The translations under genes and the position numbers were made by a program. Of a stretch of DNA of 36,019 nt, positions 16,127-23,333 are shown piece after piece. The stretch's first letter is position 1. The number at the start of each line of letters is the position of its first letter. Source of the stretch: H111-94 sp034436045. Lineage in GTDB: Bacteria; Chloroflexota; Ktedonobacteria; Ktedonobacterales; Ktedonobacteraceae. The DNA is taken from contig DAOTVZ010000303.1 in the NCBI GenBank assembly GCA_034436045.1, positions 1-36,019 on the forward strand. The letters are read 5' to 3'. The notes beneath the pieces are model-generated. The model saw only the letters and a list, made by a program, of their open reading frames with translations, was not told where the DNA came from and ran no database searches.

Positions 16127-17086
16127 TTAGTGCATTGAATATGCCTGTGGTATCTCCCATTGCGCCAACCAGTTGCGGCTCTGATGGTCGCGCGCACGAA
16201 TGATGATCTGTCGCTCGTAGATATAGAGAGCGAATGAGGCCAGCACATCAGGCGTATCGGCGCGATACACCAGTTGCGTGCGCTCCTCGTTCCAGCGTGC
16301 CCCCGCGAAACGCCCCGTGTACCAGGGTGACATCAGGTTAAGGTGCGTTACCGTGTGCCCGCCCAGCGTCTCGCTCATGACAAGCTGAGGCGAACCCCAG
16401 CCGGAATGGGTATGACCGCTGATATAGAGCGCGGCATGCTCGTGTCTGGCGAGGATGGCACGTACCTCATCTGAATTTTCGACAAAGAAGAAGGGGTCAA
16501 GCGAATCGTCATCCAGGTTGCGGTGTGGGTCGCGGTCCAGCACCGTGTTGTGAAGCGGGCAGTGCGCAAAAATGATGGCGCGTCGGCCCGCATGGCGCGT
16601 TAGTTCCTCGTCCAGAAAAGTCAGCGTCTCCGGTGAGAAGATCACGTGCGGATTCTCGTAGCGTTCGCCGGGCAAGAAAGGATCGGGTTGGTCGAGCATG
16701 ATGCAGGCAACGGAGTCATTGTGACCCGCCGTCCAGCTATAGCGTATCGGTCGGCCCCATGCCGCGCTGAATTCTGCTCCGGTATGCAAGGTATCTTCTG
16801 CACCGTCGGGTTGAAATTCATGATTGCCAATGCCAGGGTAGAGCGGCACTGTGCCCAGTTGTTCGCTGAGTATATGCTTTGCCAGTGCGTAGTGTTGGGG
16901 TGCGCCCTTATCAACCAGATCACCCGGCGAGACACAAAAAGCCGGTGGCCCCTCTTGCTGCCAGAGTGCATGCAAATCATGGAACATGTGTGTCATGCGC
17001 GGCATATGAATGGCTTGCCACGGCTTCCACGCGCGAAAATGCATATCGCCAATGGCCCAGAAATAGACTAAAGCTTGCTCGGTCAT
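16127..17086 (-). CDS. Calcineurin-like metallophosphoesterase
   Basis: This 319-residue protein carries the dimetal phosphoesterase motifs in order: GDMHF (GDxH, about 13-17), GDLVDKG (GDxxxxG, about 53-59), GIGNHEF (GNHE, about 82-88), AHCPLH, and SGHTHSG (GHxH, about 220-226). It has no signal peptide, so it is probably intracellular. The chosen start is ATG 17086; AGGAG lies 13 bases upstream, which is rather far. The frame is open to 17164 but that extension is Arg/Ser-rich and unlike the family. The substrate (cyclic nucleotide, nucleotide or phosphoprotein) cannot be read from sequence. It is a monocistronic gene convergent with greA. Confidence 0.87.
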   Translation of the reverse strand: MTEQALVYFWAIGDMHFRAWKPWQAIHMPRMTHMFHDLHALWQQEGPPAFCVSPGDLVDKGAPQHYALAKHILSEQLGTVPLYPGIGNHEFQPDGAEDTLHTGAEFSAAWGRPIRYSWTAGHNDSVACIMLDQPDPFLPGERYENPHVIFSPETLTFLDEELTRHAGRRAIIFAHCPLHNTVLDRDPHRNLDDDSLDPFFFVENSDEVRAILARHEHAALYISGHTHSGWGSPQLVMSETLGGHTVTHLNLMSPWYTGRFAGARWNEERTQLVYRADTPDVLASFALYIYERQIIIRARDHQSRNWLAQWEIPQAYSMH

Positions 17087-17354
17087 TTTTATTGTGTTGC
17101 TCCTATTTTTCTGTGCGTGTCTGATACTTCTGTGGATATCAGACCATCTCAAGCTATTATACAAAAGTGATGTTATCGCAATGTGAAGAGACGGGAGAAA
17201 AACAGGGCGACCCCCGCAGCCGTCCTGTTTTCAGATATTGACAGACGGCCCCATCCATGTGAGAATGCACATTGCTTTAGATGTGTGTTGTACAATGCCT
17301 GGCAAGTGTGTAAGCAATGTGGACAAAGAGCAGCAAACAGGGAGGATATAGCTC

Positions 17355-18737
17355 GTGGATGAACTTCGTGAGCAGGTGATGCGCCGTATTGAGCAAGAAA
17401 AAGTTCGTTTCATCAATCTGGAATTTACTGACGTGGTTGGTATGGCCAAATGCGTTACTATTCCGGTTGAGCAGTTCCCAAGTTGTATTGAAAATGGTCG
17501 CTGGTTTGACGGCTCGGCGCTTGATGGCTTTGCCCGCATCGCCGAAAGTGACATGTATCTCTTCCCTGACCTCTCCACCTTCGCTGTATTACCGAATAAT
17601 GTGCGTCCAGCCCCTGCTTTGCCTCAGTTAGATCACGAGCTTGCTACCAAAGATGATATGGTAGCACGGGTGATCTGCTTTGTGCGCACGCCCGACGGCG
17701 AGAGCTTTGACGGCGACCCGCGCGCTATGTTACAGCGCACACTTGAACTGGCGCGGAGTATGGGCTATGGTTTCCAGGTCGCGCCCGAACTGGAGTTTTT
17801 CCTGTTGCGCCAGGATGAGAAGGTGCCGACGCCACTGCCCCACGATAGCGGCGGCTACTTTGATCTCTCAACCGACCTGGCCGCAACGGTGCGTCATCAG
17901 ATGGTGCGTGCCCTTCAGCAGATGAATATTCCTATCGAGGCCAGCCACCACGAGGTCGCCGCCGGACAGCACGAGCTTGATTTTGTCGCCGATGACGCAC
18001 TGAGAATCGCCGACAATCTGATTACTGCCAAATATGTACTGAAGGCTATCGCGGCCCAGCATAATCTCTACGCGACTTTCCTGCCCAAGCCGCTGTATGG
18101 CATCAACGGCTCCGGCCTGCATATGCATCAGCAACTGGTGCGCCTCAGTAATGGTCAGAACGCTTTTGTCGATGAACGCGACGAGTATGGCCTCTCCGAT
18201 ATTGGACGCTACTTCATTGCCGGTCAACTGGCACATGCTCGTGCTATGTGCGCTCTGCTGGCCCCACTGATCAACTCTTACAAGCGGCTCGTGCCCGGCT
18301 TTGAGGCACCGGTCTTCATCAACTGGGGGCGCGTCAATCGGCAGGCTCTGATTCGCGTGCCGCGCGTGAGCCGCAATAGCAATATCTCCGGGCGCATCGA
18401 AATCCGCTGTAGCGACCCCAGTTGCAATCCGTATCTGGCTTGCGCCGTGATGCTGCGTGCCGGTCTGGATGGCATTCAGCGCCGCCTGACGCTGCCGCCG
18501 CCGATGGACGAGAATCTGTTTTTGCATGATGAAAGCGAGCGTCTGCGTCCGCGCGCCAGCCTGCTACCCGCCACGCTGGGCGAGGCACTGGAAGCGCTAC
18601 ACGAGGATACGCTTATCCGCGAGGCGCTCGGCGATGCCATCTACGAGGGTTTTATGGATGCCAAAACCATCGAATGGACAGAGTACCGCCGCCAGGTGCA
18701 TGCCTGGGAGATCGAGCGCTACCTGCCCATTTTCTGA
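17355..18737 (+). CDS. Type I glutamine synthetase family protein
   Basis: The 460-residue protein has the N-terminal beta-grasp domain with GRWFDGSALDGFARIAESDMYL (48-69) and a catalytic domain with PELEFFL (144-150), HHEVAAGQHELDF (198-210), NGSGLHMHQQ (251-260) and RIEIRCSDPSCNPYLA (347-362). These include the metal and glutamate ligands E145, E200, E207 and H256. It joins ammonia to glutamate using ATP, or acts on a related amine. The adenylylation region reads MDENLFLHDE with Phe where adenylylated enzymes carry Tyr, so adenylylation control is unlikely. The start is GTG 17355 with GGAGG nine bases upstream. It is monocistronic, with a terminator right after it. A GlnA-like enzyme with another substrate is possible. 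Confidence 0.88.
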   Translation: MDELREQVMRRIEQEKVRFINLEFTDVVGMAKCVTIPVEQFPSCIENGRWFDGSALDGFARIAESDMYLFPDLSTFAVLPNNVRPAPALPQLDHELATKDDMVARVICFVRTPDGESFDGDPRAMLQRTLELARSMGYGFQVAPELEFFLLRQDEKVPTPLPHDSGGYFDLSTDLAATVRHQMVRALQQMNIPIEASHHEVAAGQHELDFVADDALRIADNLITAKYVLKAIAAQHNLYATFLPKPLYGINGSGLHMHQQLVRLSNGQNAFVDERDEYGLSDIGRYFIAGQLAHARAMCALLAPLINSYKRLVPGFEAPVFINWGRVNRQALIRVPRVSRNSNISGRIEIRCSDPSCNPYLACAVMLRAGLDGIQRRLTLPPPMDENLFLHDESERLRPRASLLPATLGEALEALHEDTLIREALGDAIYEGFMDAKTIEWTEYRRQVHAWEIERYLPIF

Positions 18738-18740
18738 TCT

Positions 18741-18775
18741 ATGAGGTCAGCAACGCGCGCTGACCTCATGCTTTT
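18741..18775 (+). terminator. Intrinsic terminator after the glutamine synthetase gene
   Basis: ATGAGGTCAGC (18741-18751) and GCTGACCTCAT (18759-18769) form a perfect 11-bp stem with a 7-nt loop, followed by GCTTTTA. It starts 4 bp after the stop and may also serve the convergent gene. Confidence 0.85.
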
Positions 18776-18784
18776 AGCGCAACT

Positions 18785-19576
18785 TTAGAACTGGAAGAAG
18801 AAGGCGTGCCAGTAGCCCTCATCACCCTGCATGTGACCGACGAATGGGCCTTTAAATCCTGTCATGTTGTCTTTGCTGTAAGGGACGCCGATGCCGAAAA
18901 TCTTCATGCCGCCTCCCAGATCAAAGACAACACTGATGTTGTTCTGCTCCAACATAGCGGAAACATTTGCAACAGTGCCATCAGGTAGATTGAAAGTGCC
19001 GGTCAGGGTCTCCTTGTTCAACACAATCGCGCCCGTGTAGAGCGTTCCGGCGTCAGGGCCATGCTTCGTCTTGCCCCAGAAGGCCAGCGCTAGCACATCG
19101 CTCGGATTAGCAACCGGATAGGCGCTCCAGATACCGGAGGCCACCCAGTAATTGTTATTGTAGTAGTTGAAGGTGCCAACCAGTTCCCCGTTGTTCTGCT
19201 GTGTGCCAACGCCCTTGATAATAGGCTGGCCCTCAGCATTGTAGAACGTGATGTTGAAATTACCATCTTTCAACTCACCACTGACGGAAATTTGCGTGCC
19301 ATCAGGCTCGTGTAGATTGCCGTGGAAGCAGTAAGGATGAGGGTAGCAGTAGTAGGGGCTATTAAAATTGACATTCAGACCACCTGTGATGGCTGTGTTT
19401 GTGTTGGCCCCCTTTGTAATCAGGGCGGTGAAAGCGAAATTGGCCATGCCGGAACCACCGTTCATCGACTGGGCATGCGCCTGACCGCCAGTGAGGACAA
19501 AGAGTGCAGCTACAAGAACCAGTGCCATCGGCAGAGCGACAATAGATGCCATCAGGGATGTCCCACGTTTGAACAT
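18785..19576 (-). CDS. Secreted beta-rich protein with two-fold internal repeat
   Basis: The 263-residue protein has a Sec signal peptide (basic MFKRG, hydrophobic core to about 31, cleavage after AHA near residue 36). The mature part is Gly/Asn/Thr-rich and probably beta-structured, without catalytic motifs. Two segments resemble each other: about 85-135 (EPDGTQISVSGELKDGN, then GVGTQQNNGELVGTF) and about 195-245 (LPDGTVANVSAMLEQNN, then GIGVPYSKDNMTGF). This suggests an internal duplication. A perfect AAGGAGG lies five bases before ATG 19576, and a 9-bp inverted repeat sits in the promoter area. I recognise no family; an extracellular or wall-associated role is inferred. Confidence 0.75.
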   Translation of the reverse strand: MFKRGTSLMASIVALPMALVLVAALFVLTGGQAHAQSMNGGSGMANFAFTALITKGANTNTAITGGLNVNFNSPYYCYPHPYCFHGNLHEPDGTQISVSGELKDGNFNITFYNAEGQPIIKGVGTQQNNGELVGTFNYYNNNYWVASGIWSAYPVANPSDVLALAFWGKTKHGPDAGTLYTGAIVLNKETLTGTFNLPDGTVANVSAMLEQNNISVVFDLGGGMKIFGIGVPYSKDNMTGFKGPFVGHMQGDEGYWHAFFFQF

Positions 19577-19621
19577 ACTGTCCTCCTTGTGTAGGTATGC
19601 AATAACGAACTACACCTCTGC

Positions 19622-19651
19622 CATCCTACAAAATATATGGTATGTAGGATG
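19622..19651. promoter_or_regulatory. Inverted repeat upstream of the secreted protein gene
   Basis: CATCCTACA and TGTAGGATG are perfect 9-bp arms separated by 12 AT-rich bases. They lie 46-75 bp upstream of ATG 19576 and surround a TATATT-like box on the minus strand. The spacing fits a dimeric regulator binding over the promoter. Confidence 0.45.
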
Positions 19652-19828
19652 TATTGATTGAACTACGCATTCCTCGTGAAGAGTTTTATTCAGTTTGCGA
19701 CTCTTCCGACTAACCACACTAATGACGCTAGAAAGAGTAAAAGCTCGTACAAATATGTAACCCGAACCAAAAAATTGATGGTATTGATGCCAATGTCGCA
19801 TCTCTATCCTTTCGGGGGATGTTGGTGG

Positions 19829-19909
19829 TCGGTGTAGGGGCGTCATTCATGACGCCCTGGCAGCCCGTTGATCTGCACACGGGCGTCATGAATGACGCCC
19901 CTACACCGA
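19829..19909. repeat. Long perfect hairpin, palindromic repeat family member 2
   Basis: Arms of 29 nt (19829-19857 and 19881-19909) are exact reverse complements with a 23-nt loop. Each arm contains GTAGGGGCGTC and a nested palindrome (GGGCGTCAT-TC-ATGACGCCC). It lies between divergent genes. There is no T-run. Confidence 0.9.
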
Positions 19910-20058
19910 TTTGCCCAGGAAGGATAAACAGCCCAATGTCAAAATCATTGATTTTTGGCCCGTTGCATGCTATGATTTATTGTGTAATCCTCATAAGAGG
20001 CTCCTCGCCTCGCATGGTACATGTTTTCCACACGGTTACGCCACGAAAGGGACTCTCC

Positions 20059-21174
20059 ATGCCCGCAGAACAAAACACATCCTCTACAACAATTTCACCA
20101 CACAATACTGCCATTCCCGCGCTCAGCACGGGGCGCTGGCTCTGGTTTGGTCTGCAAAGCTTCACCCGCCCACAATGGGAAGAGGTCTGTACACAGGCCG
20201 CGCAGTGGCAGCTCCAGGGTCTACATCCAAAGGTCGCCGATGGCATCAATCGCTGGTATGACGATGCCGGTTTGCAGATGCTCAAGGAGGTCGCAGCGCA
20301 GCATCATCTGCATGTCATTCCCTACCATTATTGTTATGGCCCACAGTTCGGCCCGCAACAGATTAGCACCGAGGCAAGCATCTCCATCTGGGCCGGGGAG
20401 GTTTTTGGTGCCGTCATTCCCGACATTGAGGACCAGTACATGGGACAGTATGAGAGCGCGGCCAGCTTTGCACAGCAGGTACGCGCCAGCTTTCATGGCC
20501 TCTGGATGCCCACGCTGTACGCCAATCCCCTCACCCATCCTGTGCCGCTGCTCTCCCTGAATCCCTATATGGATGCCTGGTTGCCCCAGGTCTACTTCGC
20601 CGAATGGGACGGCAATGCGCAAGATGGCATCAACTATGTCTATCCGCAGTGGCAACATTTTGATCAGCTTGCCCATGTGCAGGGCCAGGGCGGCTTAAAG
20701 CCCATCTTGCCCATCATTTCACTGGCTAACCGTATCGCGCCGGAGCAGGTAAGCGATTTCATCGCGCGCATGCGCAACTATGGCTACATCGGCTTCTGGC
20801 ACTATGGCCTCTATGCACCCTACGCTAGCGTGATTCAGCATGCCCCCATGCCAGCACCACAGCCTGCTCGACCGTCCCCGACAAACCCTGCGCCGTCCCA
20901 GCCAGCACCGCTCAGTTTCAATAGTGATGACCGCCAGGTCTGGACACTCTGCAAGGACATTCCCATCAACGAACAGAGCGCCATTGAACAGAGCTGGCTC
21001 CGCGCCCGCTACCAGCGCGGCTGGAACTTTGGCCCACCGTTGGAGTCAGAGCATCGCGTGACGCGCAACTCAAAAAGCTACATCGAGCAGCAATTCAGCG
21101 CCGCCCGCGCCTCGCTAGACACCACCAGCAACGTGTTAACCTGGTGGACGGCTGACGGCCCCGTCCACGTCTAA
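20059..21174 (+). CDS. TIM-barrel glycoside-hydrolase-like protein
   Basis: The 371-residue protein has GRWLWFGLQSFTRPQWEEV near the start. Strand/helix blocks such as LQGLHPKVADG, HLHVIPYHYCYG, GAVIPDIEDQYMGQYES, WMPTLYANPL, MDAWLPQVYFAEW, LKPILPIISLAN and YIGFWHYGLY match a (beta/alpha)8 barrel of glycoside-hydrolase type. PDIEDQ and QVYFAEWD offer acidic candidates for catalysis. A Pro-rich linker leads to a short C-terminal domain of about 85 residues. No signal peptide is visible. The frame is open to 19819, but that part runs through the hairpin repeat; ATG 20059 with AAGGGA seven bases upstream is preferred. The substrate is unknown. Confidence 0.65.
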   Translation: MPAEQNTSSTTISPHNTAIPALSTGRWLWFGLQSFTRPQWEEVCTQAAQWQLQGLHPKVADGINRWYDDAGLQMLKEVAAQHHLHVIPYHYCYGPQFGPQQISTEASISIWAGEVFGAVIPDIEDQYMGQYESAASFAQQVRASFHGLWMPTLYANPLTHPVPLLSLNPYMDAWLPQVYFAEWDGNAQDGINYVYPQWQHFDQLAHVQGQGGLKPILPIISLANRIAPEQVSDFIARMRNYGYIGFWHYGLYAPYASVIQHAPMPAPQPARPSPTNPAPSQPAPLSFNSDDRQVWTLCKDIPINEQSAIEQSWLRARYQRGWNFGPPLESEHRVTRNSKSYIEQQFSAARASLDTTSNVLTWWTADGPVHV

Positions 21175-21200
21175 GCTGCCAGGAGGCGAGATAGACACGA

Positions 21201-21260
21201 AGGGTATCTCTATAATGAATAACGGGTAATAAAAGCTTTGTATTATTGTAGAGGTACCCT
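21201..21260. repeat. Imperfect hairpin, possible degenerate member of the palindromic family
   Basis: AGGGTATCTCTATAAT (21201-21216) pairs with ATTGTAGAGGTACCCT (21245-21260) using two G-U pairs. The arm keeps an ATTGTAG block like the repeat family. It lies between the TIM-barrel gene and the acetamidase gene and could also act on transcription. Confidence 0.55.
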
Positions 21261-21364
21261 CGCTGCTATCCTATCCCCTTGCCGTGACCATCCCTCTCGT
21301 GCTTATAATGGGGAAGAGATTGTATTTTTATCGACGACGTTTCCAGCCTGATAAGGAGTTCTCT

Positions 21365-22678
21365 ATGACAACGATGGGTAGAGAGATCAAGGAAGAAGTC
21401 TTTGTAGACGAATACACCGGTGGACTGATCGGGCCAAGCCTCGGCTTCGCGGCTACTATTAAGGATGGAGGGTACATCCGTTGTGTCGTGCCTCCTGGCT
21501 GCTGGGGACCGATGATTACGCCGGAGTTTCGTGGGGGCCACGAAGTCACGCGCCCTGTTGCAGTGGAGGGGGCCAGAGTGGGCGACGCGCTTGCTATTAC
21601 TATCGAGTCTATGCGCGTGCTTTCACTGGCGACCTCTTCTGGCACGATGGTGACAAATCAGGCGGCCTTTGGCGATGACCCATTTGTTGACAAGAAATGT
21701 CCGGGCTGTGGTACACCCTGGCCCACGACGCGCGTTGAAGGAACGGGCGAGGACAGCATTCGCTGCACAAAATGCGGAGCGGTCGTCAAGCCCTTTGGCT
21801 TTGAGGAGGGTTACACTATCGTCTTTGACCACGACAATATGGTCGGCTTGACGGTTAGCGCAGATGCGGCCCACGATTTTGCATTGCATGCCCGCGAGGT
21901 TGCAGCGTTACCCGCCAATGCCCGTCAGCATCCTATCCTCCTCTTTGAGCCGCATACCATCCCTGGCACGCTGGCCCGCCTGCGCCCATTTATCGGCAAC
22001 ATCGGTACCACGCCGAGCGTTGATTTGCCCGATTCGCATAACGCAGGCGATTTTGGCAATTTCCTGGTAGGGGCGCATCACCCTTATGGCATGTCGTTAG
22101 AGGAACTCAACCGCGCCAAGACCGATGCTCACCTGGACACAAACGAAGTACGCGCGGGCGCGATCTTAATCTGCCCGGTCAAGATTGATGGTGGCGGCGT
22201 GTATATCGGCGATTGCCATGCCAACCAGGGTGATGGTGAACTGGCGCTACATACCACCGACATCACGGCGGAGGCACGGGTGCGCGTCAATGTCATCAAG
22301 AATCTCCAACTGGATGGTCCTATCCTGTTGCCAGTGGCGGAAGATTTGCCCTTCATCACTCGCCCCTTCTCAAAGGAAGAACTGGAGGCAGGTACGCGGC
22401 TGGCTCAGCGCTACAACGTCACATTGCAGCGCAACATGGGGCCTGTCCAGTTCATCGGCACGGGTCCCACGCTGAACGAGGCCACCGATAACGCTATCGA
22501 GCGCGCAGCCAATGTTCTGCAAATGACGAAGGCCGAAGTGCGCAATCGTTGCACAATCACCGGCTCGGTAGAAATCGGTCGCTTGCCGGGAGTTGTTCAG
22601 TTGAACATGCTCGCGCCTCTGTCGCGGCTGGACGCCATCGGCATCGGGCCATATGTTCGTCAGCAGTATGGTCTCTAA
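21365..22678 (+). CDS. Acetamidase/formamidase family protein with zinc-ribbon insertion
   Basis: This 437-residue member of the FmdA/AmdA family would hydrolyse short amides to ammonia and the acid. Family blocks include GGYIRCVVPPGCWGPMITP, FEPHTIPGTLA, GNIGTTPSVDLPDSHNAGDFGNF, GAILICPVKIDGGGVYIGDCHANQGDGEL and LPFITRPFS. Residues about 112-137 carry two CxxC pairs (C112, C115, C134, C137), a zinc-ribbon insertion that is not a standard part of the core. The start is ATG 21365 with AAGGAG six bases upstream. It is followed by a hairpin and a MoaD-like gene. Ammonia released could feed the glutamine synthetase encoded nearby, but that link is only inference. Confidence 0.85.
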   Translation: MTTMGREIKEEVFVDEYTGGLIGPSLGFAATIKDGGYIRCVVPPGCWGPMITPEFRGGHEVTRPVAVEGARVGDALAITIESMRVLSLATSSGTMVTNQAAFGDDPFVDKKCPGCGTPWPTTRVEGTGEDSIRCTKCGAVVKPFGFEEGYTIVFDHDNMVGLTVSADAAHDFALHAREVAALPANARQHPILLFEPHTIPGTLARLRPFIGNIGTTPSVDLPDSHNAGDFGNFLVGAHHPYGMSLEELNRAKTDAHLDTNEVRAGAILICPVKIDGGGVYIGDCHANQGDGELALHTTDITAEARVRVNVIKNLQLDGPILLPVAEDLPFITRPFSKEELEAGTRLAQRYNVTLQRNMGPVQFIGTGPTLNEATDNAIERAANVLQMTKAEVRNRCTITGSVEIGRLPGVVQLNMLAPLSRLDAIGIGPYVRQQYGL

Positions 22679-22685
22679 TCCGTAG

Positions 22686-22711
22686 AGAGGCAAGACGCTC
22701 GTCTTGTCTCT
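22686..22711 (+). repeat. Short hairpin between the acetamidase and moaD-like genes
   Basis: AGAGGCAAGACG and CGTCTTGTCTCT pair with one mismatch around a tight loop. It has no T-run, so it is more likely an mRNA structure or a repeat than a terminator. Confidence 0.5.
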
Positions 22712-22717
22712 CCAGAT

Positions 22718-23017
22718 ATGGAGAGCGAGAGCTTGCAAATACATGTCACGCTGTATGGTGGAGCGCGTGTTGTCTCCGGCCAATCGATGGTAGACCTGTC
22801 ATTTGAGGCCCCTCATGTTACGCTCGCACAGGTAGTGGAAGAGCTGATCGCTACCTATCCGCGTGCGCGGCCATACCTGCTGAGCGAAACAGGAGCATTA
22901 AACGCCTCCATCCGTGTGCTGGTGAACAATGAGAGGCTCGATCCTGCTGACGCGCTGGCTACCGTGCTGCATGCTGAAGATCATATCGTGTTGCTTGTCG
23001 CTGTAGCAGGTGGGTAG
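22718..23017 (+). CDS. MoaD/ThiS-family ubiquitin-like sulfur carrier protein
   Basis: The 99-residue protein has a beta-grasp pattern (LQIHVTLYGGARVVSG, VTLAQVVEELIATYP, ASIRVLVNNERL, DHIVLLVAVAGG) and ends in Gly-Gly, as needed for C-terminal adenylation and thiocarboxylation. MoaD carries sulfur for molybdopterin and ThiS for thiazole synthesis; some homologues act in other sulfur pathways or as protein tags. No E1-like or MoaE gene is in the window. ATG 22718 has no clear ribosome site and lies just after a hairpin, so translation may depend on the upstream gene. The start could be a few codons later. Confidence 0.82.
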   Translation: MESESLQIHVTLYGGARVVSGQSMVDLSFEAPHVTLAQVVEELIATYPRARPYLLSETGALNASIRVLVNNERLDPADALATVLHAEDHIVLLVAVAGG

Positions 23018-23039
23018 GAGAGGCCCCCCTTGCATCCTA

Positions 23040-23048
23040 TGATATACT
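23040..23048 (+). promoter_or_regulatory. Extended -10 promoter for the glyS T-box transcript
   Basis: TGATATACT is an extended -10 element (TGn TATACT) with no good -35. Initiation near 23055 would precede the T-box leader. Confidence 0.5.
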
Positions 23049-23079
23049 GCTATTACAAAACAACTTGATAGCATTGGCG

Positions 23080-23306
23080 ATGATGAAGAGGAGTAGCCTG
23101 CCAGGGATAGGCAGCGAGCCGACGATTGGTGCGAGGTCGGCTATTACAGCAGGTGAACGGCGCTTCGGAGCCGGTCGAGCAGTGAATGAGTGGCTTCACG
23201 AGGGTGAAGAAGCAGGGTGGAACCGCGCATGCTTTCGTCGGGTAGTGGCCCCAGGCCTACCAGAAAGCATTCGTCCCTGGGCATCAAAGATGCCTGGGGC
23301 TTTTTA
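23080..23306 (+). ncRNA. T-box riboswitch controlling glycyl-tRNA synthetase
   Basis: The leader contains the T-box consensus AGGGTGGAACCGCG (23214-23227), whose UGGA bulge can pair with the UCCA end of bacterial tRNA-Gly. Stem I features lie upstream: GAGGAGTAG (23087-23095), the GCGAGCC / GGTGCGAGGTCGG arms, and closing CCTGC / GCAGG. Candidate Gly specifier codons are GGT 23152-23154 and GGC 23159-23161. A terminator with an 11-bp stem (23275-23285 with 23289-23299) runs into CTTTTT. Uncharged tRNA-Gly should favour the antiterminator and switch on glyS. Confidence 0.92.
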
Positions 23307-23333
23307 GTCTGTTGTGAAGAAAGGAAACCACTC

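Noticed and set aside
19819..20058. N-terminal extension of the TIM-barrel protein
   Set aside because: The extension is translated hairpin repeat; ATG 20059 has a ribosome site and starts near the conserved region.
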